Source of the DNA: Phycisphaera sp.
GTDB taxonomy: Bacteria > Planctomycetota > Phycisphaerae > Phycisphaerales > UBA1924
Assembly: GCA_020639255.1 (NCBI GenBank)
Contig: JACKGZ010000001.1
Coordinates: 496,001 to 560,000, forward strand
DNA length: 64,000 nucleotides
Direction: 5' to 3'
The position numbers were made by a program, and so were the translations under genes. The notes beneath the pieces were generated by a model. The model was not told where the DNA came from, did no database searches, and saw only the letters and a program-made list of their open reading frames with translations. Of the stretch, positions 1-6,938 are shown in pieces (position 1 is the first letter of the stretch; every line of letters starts with the position of its first letter).

Positions 1-46
1 ACTGAGAACGAACTGACCGAAACCCTCCCGCAGAGGAACGTTTCAA

Positions 47-742
47 ATGGCCACGATTGATACACACCAGCCCGCGCTCGGCAAGGACGACAAAAGCGTC
101 CCGCTCTGGAAGCGCTACCACCACGGCCACCACTGGCGCACGGCGGATGACGAGTTCGACGCCGCCAAGATCGGCATCTGGCTCTTCCTCTCCACCGAGA
201 TCCTGCTCTTCTCGGGCATGTTCTGCGCCTACACGCTCTTTAGGCTCATGTACCCCGAGGCTATCGCCGCCGGGTCGAGCTACCTCGACTGGCGGTGGGG
301 CGGTCTCAACACCGTCGTCCTGCTGATCTCCAGCTTCACGATGGCCAACGCCATCCGCTGCGTGCAGCTCGACAAGCAGTCTTGGGCACGTATCAACCTC
401 ATCATCACTTGGCTCTGCGCTGCGCTCTTCCTCGCTATCAAGCTCACGTTCGAGTACGGCCCCAAGTGGGCCCAGGGCAAACGCCCCGGCGTCCTCTTCA
501 ACTACCCCTTCGCCTCCGAGACGCACGAGCCCATCTGGTGGGGCATCTACTACGTCTCCACCGGCATCCACGCCACCCACGTCATCGGCGGCATGGCCCT
601 CATCGCCCTGCTCATCTACCGCCAAGCCAAGGGAAGCTACGGCCCGTCGCACTACACACTCATGGAAGGCGTCGGTCTCTACTGGCACATCGTCGACCTC
701 GTCTGGATCTTCCTCTTCCCACTCCTGTACCTCGTCCACTGA
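47..742 (+). CDS. ctaE: cytochrome c oxidase subunit III
   Basis: Membrane subunit of the haem-copper cytochrome c oxidase, which passes electrons from cytochrome c to oxygen and pumps protons. The 231-residue protein shows family hallmarks: STEILLFSGMF with the conserved Glu51, STGIHATHVIGGM (171-183) in a late helix, and a C-terminal LYWHIVDLVWIFLFPLLYL helix. Five hydrophobic stretches are visible after a His-rich N-terminus (HHGHH, 25-29). GAGGAA at 33-38 is a good Shine-Dalgarno for this ATG. Subunit IV follows 22 bases later; subunits I and II presumably lie just upstream, outside the window. Confidence 0.95.
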   Translation: MATIDTHQPALGKDDKSVPLWKRYHHGHHWRTADDEFDAAKIGIWLFLSTEILLFSGMFCAYTLFRLMYPEAIAAGSSYLDWRWGGLNTVVLLISSFTMANAIRCVQLDKQSWARINLIITWLCAALFLAIKLTFEYGPKWAQGKRPGVLFNYPFASETHEPIWWGIYYVSTGIHATHVIGGMALIALLIYRQAKGSYGPSHYTLMEGVGLYWHIVDLVWIFLFPLLYLVH

Positions 743-764
743 GCGCACCCACAAGGACTCACCA

Positions 765-1526
765 ATGAGCCACGCCCAAGCCCACAACCAGCCGCACGCC
801 TACGACCCGTCCGACCCGCACGGCTTCCACGAGGAAGGCCACCACGGGCACGTCATCGTCCCGTGGCAGATCCTGCTCGGGGTGCTGCTCGCGCTGCTTG
901 CGTTCACCGTGCTCACGGTGTTCCAGGCGCAGTTCGAGAAGTACGCCGCCCACGAGTGGGGCTGGCAGATCCCCGGCTGGGTCAACGTCGTCCTCGCGAT
1001 GGGCATCGCCTGCATCAAGGGCACGCTTGTCGTGATGTACTTCATGCAGCTGCGCTACGACAAGGGCCTCAACGTCATCCTTCTGCTCTTCACCCTCTTC
1101 GCCGTCTGGCTCTTCATCATGTTCACCGCGATTGACCTCAACAACCGCGGGCACATCACCGACTGGCGTGCCGGCGAGATCACCTCGGGCGGCACGGGCG
1201 TCGGCGTCCGGCGCGAAGGCGTCACCGGGCCGCTCATCATCGTCGCCAAGGACGAATACATCAAAGATCACGGCGAGGCCGAGTACGAGCACGAGCTCCA
1301 CGCCCACCACGCCACGCACGGCGGTCAGACCATCTCCACCGCGCAGGCCAGCCGCTCACGCGAGGGCCTCACTCCGGGCCTCTTCTCCACCGGCGTCTGG
1401 GAGCACCTTGGCGATGATCACGACGCGCACGGTGACGCACACACTGATGGAGCGCACGCCGAAGAAGCCGATCACTCAGCGTCGGAAGAGCACGCCGACG
1501 AGAACCACGACGCCGGCGGGCACTGA
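765..1526 (+). CDS. cytochrome c oxidase subunit IV-type protein with His-rich tail
   Basis: Small accessory subunit of bacterial cytochrome oxidase. Three membrane helices (about 33-52, 74-95, 102-123) joined by a short loop reading MYFMQLRYDK match the prokaryotic subunit IV family, which is normally about 100 residues. This protein has 253: about 130 residues follow the third helix and end in a run very rich in His, Asp and Glu (218-253, for example HDAHGDAHTDGAHAEEADHS). The N-terminus is also His-rich (HEEGHHGH, 22-29). Position directly after subunit III supports the call. The tail looks metal-binding, which is inference; its function is unknown. Confidence 0.85.
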   Translation: MSHAQAHNQPHAYDPSDPHGFHEEGHHGHVIVPWQILLGVLLALLAFTVLTVFQAQFEKYAAHEWGWQIPGWVNVVLAMGIACIKGTLVVMYFMQLRYDKGLNVILLLFTLFAVWLFIMFTAIDLNNRGHITDWRAGEITSGGTGVGVRREGVTGPLIIVAKDEYIKDHGEAEYEHELHAHHATHGGQTISTAQASRSREGLTPGLFSTGVWEHLGDDHDAHGDAHTDGAHAEEADHSASEEHADENHDAGGH

Positions 1527-1547
1527 TCGCCCGCACCACGGAGCGGC

Positions 1548-2312
1548 ATGGCCCTCAAAAGACCAATCCCCGCGATAGCGTTGGCGCTCTCCACCGTCGC
1601 CTTCCTCGCCTCTGCGGCGTGGCTCGCCACGAAGATCGTCTCCTTCAACCGCGACAAGCTCCCCGCCCGCGCCCATTTCATGCCCCTCGAAGCCGAGCAC
1701 TTCCGCTTCGGCACGCGCGAGGTCCATTTCACCGAGGACACCTCGCCCACAGGTCAGAAGGTCGTCGTCGTCAGCTTCGGCGACGACACGCTCCGCCTGA
1801 CCGAGACCATCCCGGGCGGCATCGAAGAACTCCCCGACCTCCGGCGCTACGAAGACTGGCTCCGCGTCTACCGCTTCATCATCGTCAAGGGCATGTCCGC
1901 CGAGGATGCCGTCAAAGCCATCGACACCGACGAGGTCGATGACCGACTGTGCGTTGTCGTCCGCAACCCGCCGCCCGGCGCCGACCACCGCACCTGGGGC
2001 GAGGTCTGGTCGCACGGCTGGACGTTCGATATCTACGAGCTCACCGAAGACGGAGAGATCGTCCACGAACGCCTTGCCTACCCCTCGAAACGCCGGGGCA
2101 GCGAGCCCCCCAAGGAAGGCGAGCTGATCGAGGGCACCTGGCAGTACGACGCCGCCATGACCTCCATCCCGCCCGTCGCTCGGCCCAAGCCGCAGTTCGA
2201 CAATGACGCCTCGCTCCACTTCGGACTCGACTTCTTCCTCTCGGGCGTCTTCGGCATGATCATGATCCTCAGCGCCGGCTTCCTCTTTGCCCCGTCGCGC
2301 CGAACCGAATAA
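1548..2312 (+). CDS. membrane-anchored protein of unknown function (cox operon)
   Basis: Not recognised. A 254-residue protein with one N-terminal hydrophobic helix (about 9-27) acting as signal or anchor, a polar domain of about 190 residues with many acidic positions, and a second hydrophobic helix near the end (about 228-247, FLSGVFGMIMILSAGFLFAP). The bulk therefore probably lies outside the cytoplasmic membrane, fixed at both ends. It starts 21 bases after the subunit IV stop and is likely cotranscribed, so a role in oxidase assembly or stability is plausible but not shown by any motif. No Cys pair typical of SCO-type copper chaperones is present. Confidence 0.7.
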   Translation: MALKRPIPAIALALSTVAFLASAAWLATKIVSFNRDKLPARAHFMPLEAEHFRFGTREVHFTEDTSPTGQKVVVVSFGDDTLRLTETIPGGIEELPDLRRYEDWLRVYRFIIVKGMSAEDAVKAIDTDEVDDRLCVVVRNPPPGADHRTWGEVWSHGWTFDIYELTEDGEIVHERLAYPSKRRGSEPPKEGELIEGTWQYDAAMTSIPPVARPKPQFDNDASLHFGLDFFLSGVFGMIMILSAGFLFAPSRRTE

Positions 2313-2315
2313 GTA

Positions 2316-2345
2316 TTGCATCGCACCGTGAAAATCGTCTAGACT
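2316..2345 (+). promoter_or_regulatory. candidate sigma-70-type promoter for leader RNA
   Basis: TTGCAT (2316-2321) and TAGACT (2340-2345) are separated by 18 bases. Each matches the consensus at four or five positions. Predicted initiation near 2352 would begin the transcript about 9 bases before the structured leader at 2361. Read by eye only; a processed transcript from the cox operon is an alternative. Confidence 0.4.
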
Positions 2346-2360
2346 CACCCCGGCTCCGAA

Positions 2361-2464
2361 GCAAGCCACCGGACCCGCGGGAAGGGCTCAGCCCGCTTCG
2401 TCGAACACAACAGGTTGTTCCGCACGTTCTTCGTGCCACCTGCTTGCGGGTCCGGGTGAATTGC
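2361..2464 (+). ncRNA. candidate structured 5' leader (cis-regulatory RNA)
   Basis: Closing helix: GCAA (2361-2364) with TTGC (2461-2464), a 2x2 internal loop, CACC (2367-2370) with GGTG (2455-2458), one bulged G, then GGACCCGC (2371-2378) with GCGGGTCC (2446-2453). Inside are three hairpins: GAAG-GGC/GCC-CTTC (2381-2399), GAACA/TGTTC (2403-2420) and a perfect GCACG/CGTGC with a 5-base loop (2422-2436). CAGGT in the second hairpin's loop (2411-2415) is complementary to ACCTG (2438-2442), giving a possible pseudoknot or an alternative helix enclosing the third hairpin. The structure ends 2 bases before the GGAG Shine-Dalgarno (2467-2470) of the next gene. It matches no riboswitch or SRP/6S consensus that I recognise. 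Confidence 0.5.
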
Positions 2465-2477
2465 ATGGAGAACCGCT

Positions 2478-3563
2478 GTGGAAACCCCACGCCCGTCGTC
2501 TCATTCGCTCCCGCCCCGTCCGAACCTCGATCACCTCCGCCGACAGGCCAAGGCCTTGCTCGCGGCGCTGGCCGATGGCGATCAGGACGCTGCCAAGACT
2601 TTCATCGAGCACCTGCCCGCCGCCAAGAGGCTCACACCCAGCAAGGTGAAGCTTCAGGGCTTCCGTCTCGCCGACGCGCAGTCCGCGATCGCGCGCCGCA
2701 CCGGCTTTGCAAGCTGGCCCGCGCTCGCACGCCACGTCGAGACTCTCCGCGCGATGGAAGGCTCTTGGTCGTTCGCAAGCCTCGAGGTCGAAGGCTCTCA
2801 CGTGCCCGCCGGCTCGCTCGCGTCCTCACGCATCCTCATCGACGGCGACCGATTCAGAACCGAATCCCCCGACGCGATCTACGAGGGCGTCTTCAACATC
2901 GACGTTGAGGCCGATCCGAACCACATCGACATCGAGTTTGTCGAAGGGCCCGAAGCCGGGAACTCGAACTTCGGCATCTTCCGGCTCGACAAAGACCGCC
3001 TCGAGATCTGCCTCGACATGCGAGGGAAACCCAGGCCCGCCGCGTTTCAGACCAAGCCAGCAAGCGGGCACGCGTACGAGGTGCTCACGCGCGGCTCGGC
3101 GTCACGACCCGAGAACGTCACCGGCGGCGATCGCAGCAAAGCAGCTTCCGATCCGAATGTTGTCGACGCTGTGGATCCGAGCGCGTTCGCGTACGTCCCC
3201 TCCGACACGCTCGCAAGGCTTGAGGGCGAGTGGTCCGCGGTCGAGATCGTCCGCGAAGGCCACACACTCCCGGCATTCATGCTCAAGACCGCGGGCCGAA
3301 GCGCCGTGAAAAACGAGATCAAGATCTCCGTCGGCGGGATGCTGATCATCCACGCGCTCGTACGAGTCGACGAGTCGCAGTCGCCCGTTCACGTCGACTA
3401 CGGCAACATCGGCGGCGTCGCCAAGGGCACCGTGCAGCACGGCATCATGGAATGGCGGGGCGACACCGCGTGGTTCTGCATGGCCTCGCCCGGTCAGCCG
3501 CGCCCGACGACGTTCGAGAACCCATCGACGAGTGTGACGCTCAGCGCCTGGAAGAAGCGGTAA
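2478..3563 (+). CDS. double TIGR03067-domain protein
   Basis: Function unknown. GTG start, chosen because GGAG at 2467-2470 is placed 7 bases upstream. Residues about 17-85 (NLDHLRRQAKALLAALADGD...) resemble the N-terminal helical segment often seen before ankyrin-type repeats in planctomycete proteins. Two TIGR03067-type beta domains follow, about 88-210 (MEGSWSFASLEVEGSHVPAG, LIDGDRF) and about 245-360 (LEGEWSAVEIVREG). TIGR03067 is a planctomycete-enriched domain of unknown role found in repeat-rich paralogues. No signal peptide is visible, so it is probably cytoplasmic. The structured leader directly upstream suggests post-transcriptional control. Confidence 0.75.
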   Translation: METPRPSSHSLPPRPNLDHLRRQAKALLAALADGDQDAAKTFIEHLPAAKRLTPSKVKLQGFRLADAQSAIARRTGFASWPALARHVETLRAMEGSWSFASLEVEGSHVPAGSLASSRILIDGDRFRTESPDAIYEGVFNIDVEADPNHIDIEFVEGPEAGNSNFGIFRLDKDRLEICLDMRGKPRPAAFQTKPASGHAYEVLTRGSASRPENVTGGDRSKAASDPNVVDAVDPSAFAYVPSDTLARLEGEWSAVEIVREGHTLPAFMLKTAGRSAVKNEIKISVGGMLIIHALVRVDESQSPVHVDYGNIGGVAKGTVQHGIMEWRGDTAWFCMASPGQPRPTTFENPSTSVTLSAWKKR

Positions 3564-3586
3564 ATCGCGCATCGCAAAGCAACAGA

Positions 3587-3619
3587 AGCCGACCTCATGC
3601 GACATGCGTGAGGTCGGCT
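3587..3619. terminator. bidirectional intrinsic terminator
   Basis: A 14-bp stem, AGCCGACCTCATGC (3587-3600) against GCGTGAGGTCGGCT (3606-3619) with one G-U pair and loop GACAT. It lies between converging genes ending at 3563 and 3636, with TTT on the + strand side and AAC/GTT flanks, so it can serve both. Confidence 0.75.
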
Positions 3620-3635
3620 GTTTCATTCGAGAATC

Positions 3636-4538
3636 TCAGGTAAAGACCGCTCGCAGCACGCCGCCCGTGCGCCACAGGTCGATCTCGTTCAAGAACTTCG
3701 CGAGCACGAGGTTGATGAACACGATCGCCAGGAAGCTCGTCACAAACGAGTCCGTCGTCGCGCGCCCGACGCCCACGGCGCCCGGCTTGCAGTTGAAGCC
3801 CTTGTAGCAGCTGATCACGCCGATCGCGAAACCGAAGACCAGGCTCTTGGTGATGCCGTTGAACAGGTCGAACCATGTCACGAGCGCCGACGAGTACCGC
3901 CAGAACTGATCGCTGTTGGCCTCGTACACCTGCGTCGTGATCCACCACCCGCCGAAAACGCCGCACGCGTTCGAGACGATTGTGAGCGCCGGGATCATCA
4001 CCACGCACGCCGCCACGCGCGGGCAGACAAGCACGCGGATCGGGTCGGCCGCCATCGCGCGCATCGCGTCGAGCTGCTCTGTGACGCGCATCGATCCGAG
4101 CTCGGCCGTCAGCGAGCAACCGACGCGCCCAGCCAGGATCACCGCCGCCAAGACCGGCCCGATCTGCTTGGTCAGCGAGATATTGATCACGCCGCCGAGC
4201 CGGGCCTCCTGCCCGATCGCGGCGAACTGCAGATAGCCCTCGATCGCCAGGATCATCCCGATGAACGCGCCCGTCACCGCGAGCACCGGCACGCTCATCG
4301 TCCCGATGAAGAACAACTGCCGAGCCAGCCGGTCCCACCGGAGCCACGTCCAGAAGCACGCCAGACCTCGAACGGTCTCCGTGAGGAACTTCGCAAAGTT
4401 GCCTGCGTCCTGCAGCCACAGATCGACGCGCGCACCCAAACCCGCCAGCGTGCCGAGCACGCTCCGCGCCGACCCGGACTGACTCTCTGCGTCCGGGACG
4501 GCTACCTCTCCACTCATGGATCGCGGCGGATCAATCAC
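3636..4538 (-). CDS. mlaE: MlaE-family ABC transporter permease
   Basis: Integral membrane permease of the MlaE/YrbE family, which with an ATPase (MlaF) and an MCE-domain protein (MlaD) moves phospholipids between outer and inner membrane. The 300-residue protein shows the family pattern: a leading amphipathic region, then TGAFIGMILAIEGYLQF, GPVLAAVILAGRVGCSLTAELGSMRVTEQLDAM, and a C-terminal ITKSLVFGFAIGVISCYKGF with VGRATTDSFVTSF. The E-x-G-x-M-R-V-x-E-Q-x-D-A-M loop is diagnostic. No mlaF or mlaD neighbour is in the window. The GTG start lies 10 bases downstream of the preceding minus-strand gene's stop; ATG at 4517 is an alternative. Confidence 0.88.
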   Translation of the reverse strand: MIDPPRSMSGEVAVPDAESQSGSARSVLGTLAGLGARVDLWLQDAGNFAKFLTETVRGLACFWTWLRWDRLARQLFFIGTMSVPVLAVTGAFIGMILAIEGYLQFAAIGQEARLGGVINISLTKQIGPVLAAVILAGRVGCSLTAELGSMRVTEQLDAMRAMAADPIRVLVCPRVAACVVMIPALTIVSNACGVFGGWWITTQVYEANSDQFWRYSSALVTWFDLFNGITKSLVFGFAIGVISCYKGFNCKPGAVGVGRATTDSFVTSFLAIVFINLVLAKFLNEIDLWRTGGVLRAVFT

Positions 4539-4547
4539 CCGCCATTC

Positions 4548-5387
4548 TTACTTCACCGGGTCCAGCGGGCGAGCCGGGGAGGCCTGCGTATCGGCCTCGC
4601 TGCTCGTCACCGTCGTGCCACCCGCGACGCTCTCGGGGCGGAAGTAGATCTCCACACGGCGGTTCTGCGGCGTGTTGCCGCTCGCCGAGTTCGGAACCGC
4701 CGGGTGGCTCTCGCCCCAGCCCGCGACCAACAGACGGTCCACCGGCACGCCGAGCGACGAGAGCTTCTGCTTCACCGAGATCGCGCGATGCACCGAGAGG
4801 TGCGTGTTCGTCGGGTGACGCTGAGCCGTGCCCGAGCTAATCGCCTGGCTGTCGGTGTAGCCGACGATGTGCAGCTCGTAGCGGGCCGCATCCTGGCCCT
4901 TGAGCACGTTCGCCAGAGCAGCAAGCGTCTCGTTGGCGCCCTCGCGGAGCTGATCCGAGCCCGAATTGAAGGTCAGGTCGCTCGAGAATCGCAGCATGCC
5001 GAGCTGCGAGTCGTACGTCAGCAGGTCCGGGTGACGCCGGGCGAGCTCGGTCAGGGCTCGGTCCGTCGCCGGGTCCATGAGGTTCAGCCCGCGGAGCTGG
5101 TCGTCGAGATCCAGGAGCAGCTGGTTGTTCGAAGCAAGCTCGGCCCGGAGCTTGGCGTTTTCCGAGCGGAGTTGCTCGAGCGTGCTCTGCGTGCCGCTGC
5201 TGGCGTTGCCCTGCAGGGCCAAAGCGCTCTGGAGCTGCTCATTCTCACGGGCGAGCGTCGAATTGCGGTCAGCCGCGGCCCGGTACTGCATCTCCATCTG
5301 GTCGTAGTGCTGCTGTGAAACACACCCGCCCAGGCCCATCGTGAGCCCGAGACCGACCAGACCAGCAACCCGGAACTTGAAATTCAT
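4548..5387 (-). CDS. OmpA-family peptidoglycan-associated lipoprotein
   Basis: Outer-membrane lipoprotein that tethers the envelope to peptidoglycan. The start was set to ATG 5387 because the following residues form a lipoprotein signal (LTMGLGGC, acylated Cys22); an upstream ATG would put charged residues in front. After the Cys comes a Gln/Asn/Ala-rich coiled coil (about 25-100), then a C-terminal OmpA/MotB domain with the FNSGSDQL start, VGYTDSQAI, HLSVHRAISVKQKLSSLGV and GWGESHPAVPN...NRRVEIYF motifs that bind meso-diaminopimelate in the family. It precedes mlaE by 10 bases and probably forms an envelope operon with it. Confidence 0.88.
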   Translation of the reverse strand: MNFKFRVAGLVGLGLTMGLGGCVSQQHYDQMEMQYRAAADRNSTLARENEQLQSALALQGNASSGTQSTLEQLRSENAKLRAELASNNQLLLDLDDQLRGLNLMDPATDRALTELARRHPDLLTYDSQLGMLRFSSDLTFNSGSDQLREGANETLAALANVLKGQDAARYELHIVGYTDSQAISSGTAQRHPTNTHLSVHRAISVKQKLSSLGVPVDRLLVAGWGESHPAVPNSASGNTPQNRRVEIYFRPESVAGGTTVTSSEADTQASPARPLDPVK

Positions 5388-5533
5388 GCGTGCGGACATC
5401 TCGACCACTCCTGTTTACTCTGGATCGTCCCAACCACCAGGCCCGCGGCGTGGCGGCCAAGCCGCACGCGACGCCGATGGACTGCCAAGGATATCAAGCG
5501 CACGCACACAATGCCGCCGGAGAACGCAACTTC

Positions 5534-6859
5534 GTGCAGAGATCCGCAACTTCCACCACGCTCATCACCGCCGACGCTGTCACATGCGCAAAAGTATCCA
5601 TCCCCGGCAACCGACAGGCTCCCGCCGCGCTGCTCGTGGAGCACGATGCGCAATCCCGGCGCATCCTCGCTGTCGGAACACTCGCCGATGTGCAGGCTCA
5701 CCCCGCAACCGACAGCGCCGCCCGCATCGATCGCCCCGGCTGTGTTCTCATGCCCGCTCATGTCAACGCGCATACCCATCTCGACCTGACCCACATCGGC
5801 ACACAGCCGCACGACCCGGGTGCTGGATTCACAAGCTGGATCGGGATGGTGCTCGCGAACCGGCTCTCCGATCCTGCCCAGATCAGGGCATCCGTTGCCG
5901 AGGGCTGTCGGTTGCTCCGCAAAGGTGGCGTCGGGCTCGTGGGCGACATCGCAGGGGTAGCAGGCGGGCAGCCGAGCCTTGAGCCATGGCAATCCCTCGC
6001 CGAATCAGGGCTTGCGGGCGTGAGCTACCTCGAGTTCTTCGCTATCGGCACCCGGACCGAGGCCTCGATCGAACGCGTTGCGACCATCGTGTTCTCAGTC
6101 GATGCATTTACACGAGGCTCCGTCCGCCTCGGCCTTCAACCACATGCCCCAAACACAGTTGCTCCAGAGGCTTACGAAGCAGCTTCAGTGCTGGCCAGGC
6201 GATTCAAACTGCCGCTGATCACCCATCTCGCCGAGTCGCCCGAGGAGAGCGAGTTCATTGCCGAAGGAACCGGACCCCAGCTTGAGCTGCTCCAGAACCT
6301 CGGCATCTGGAACAAGCTGTCCACCTACAAGTTCGGGAAGGGGCTGTCTCCGGTGTGGCATCTTGAGCGGTTCATCCGGAGTTCCGGCTCAAGCGTGGTT
6401 CATGTCAACGAATGCTCTGACGCCGACCTAGCCATCCTCGCCGATGCGCGCACGCGGGTGGTCTACTGCCCCCGCGCGAGCGCGTACTTCGGAGCCGAGC
6501 GTCACTTCGGGCCGCACCGGTACCGCGACATGCTTGCAGCCGGCCTTGAGGTTGCGCTCGGGACGGACTCGGTGATCAACCTTCCATCCGGCGTTCTGGA
6601 TGAAGCGGGCCTCGGCCTCGGCACTTTGGATGAAGCCCGGTTCCTCCACGCCCGCGACGGCACCGATCCGGACACGCTCGTCAGGATGATCACCACTCAC
6701 GGCTCGCGCGTGCTGGGATTCGATGACGACTCCGTCACGCTCGCCGAGGGCGCAACGCCGATCGGCATCCTCGCGATCCCGGCGTCTGGCGAGGGTTCGC
6801 CGGCGAAATGGGTGATGGAATCAAAGGCTGCGCCCGAGTTTCTGCTAGGCAGGAATTGA
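5534..6859 (+). CDS. amidohydrolase-family deaminase (possible aminofutalosine deaminase)
   Basis: Metal-dependent hydrolase of the chlorohydrolase / SsnA / aminofutalosine deaminase group. Motifs: NAHTHLDLTH (HxH metal ligands), HLAESPEE, VHVNECSD and LGTDSV (metal-binding Asp), in the expected order in a TIM barrel followed by a short composite domain. The open frame extends upstream to 5390, but that would almost abut the divergent OmpA start, so GTG 5534 (GGAG at 5519-5522) was chosen; ATG 5477 is another option. As mqnE is present at 38-39.5 kb, the futalosine menaquinone pathway operates here and this enzyme may be its MqnX step. That assignment is inference; guanine- or S-adenosylhomocysteine-type deaminases share the motifs. 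Confidence 0.72.
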   Translation: MQRSATSTTLITADAVTCAKVSIPGNRQAPAALLVEHDAQSRRILAVGTLADVQAHPATDSAARIDRPGCVLMPAHVNAHTHLDLTHIGTQPHDPGAGFTSWIGMVLANRLSDPAQIRASVAEGCRLLRKGGVGLVGDIAGVAGGQPSLEPWQSLAESGLAGVSYLEFFAIGTRTEASIERVATIVFSVDAFTRGSVRLGLQPHAPNTVAPEAYEAASVLARRFKLPLITHLAESPEESEFIAEGTGPQLELLQNLGIWNKLSTYKFGKGLSPVWHLERFIRSSGSSVVHVNECSDADLAILADARTRVVYCPRASAYFGAERHFGPHRYRDMLAAGLEVALGTDSVINLPSGVLDEAGLGLGTLDEARFLHARDGTDPDTLVRMITTHGSRVLGFDDDSVTLAEGATPIGILAIPASGEGSPAKWVMESKAAPEFLLGRN

Positions 6860-6938
6860 TCCCGCCCGGCAGGAGTGGGGCGGGCCTCCTGCGTAGCATG
6901 ACCGAGCAGGAAATTTCATACTGGATCGGGAGTGTCGG

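Noticed and set aside
2361..2464. SRP RNA or 6S RNA at the structured leader
   Set aside because: It lacks the GGAAG-x-AGCAGCC loop of SRP RNA and the long open bulge of 6S RNA, and it has four helices rather than one rod.
6861..6893. Intrinsic terminator after the amidohydrolase gene
   Set aside because: GCAGGAG/CTCCTGC and CCCGCC/GGCGGG pairings exist but no T run follows, so I do not list it as a terminator.
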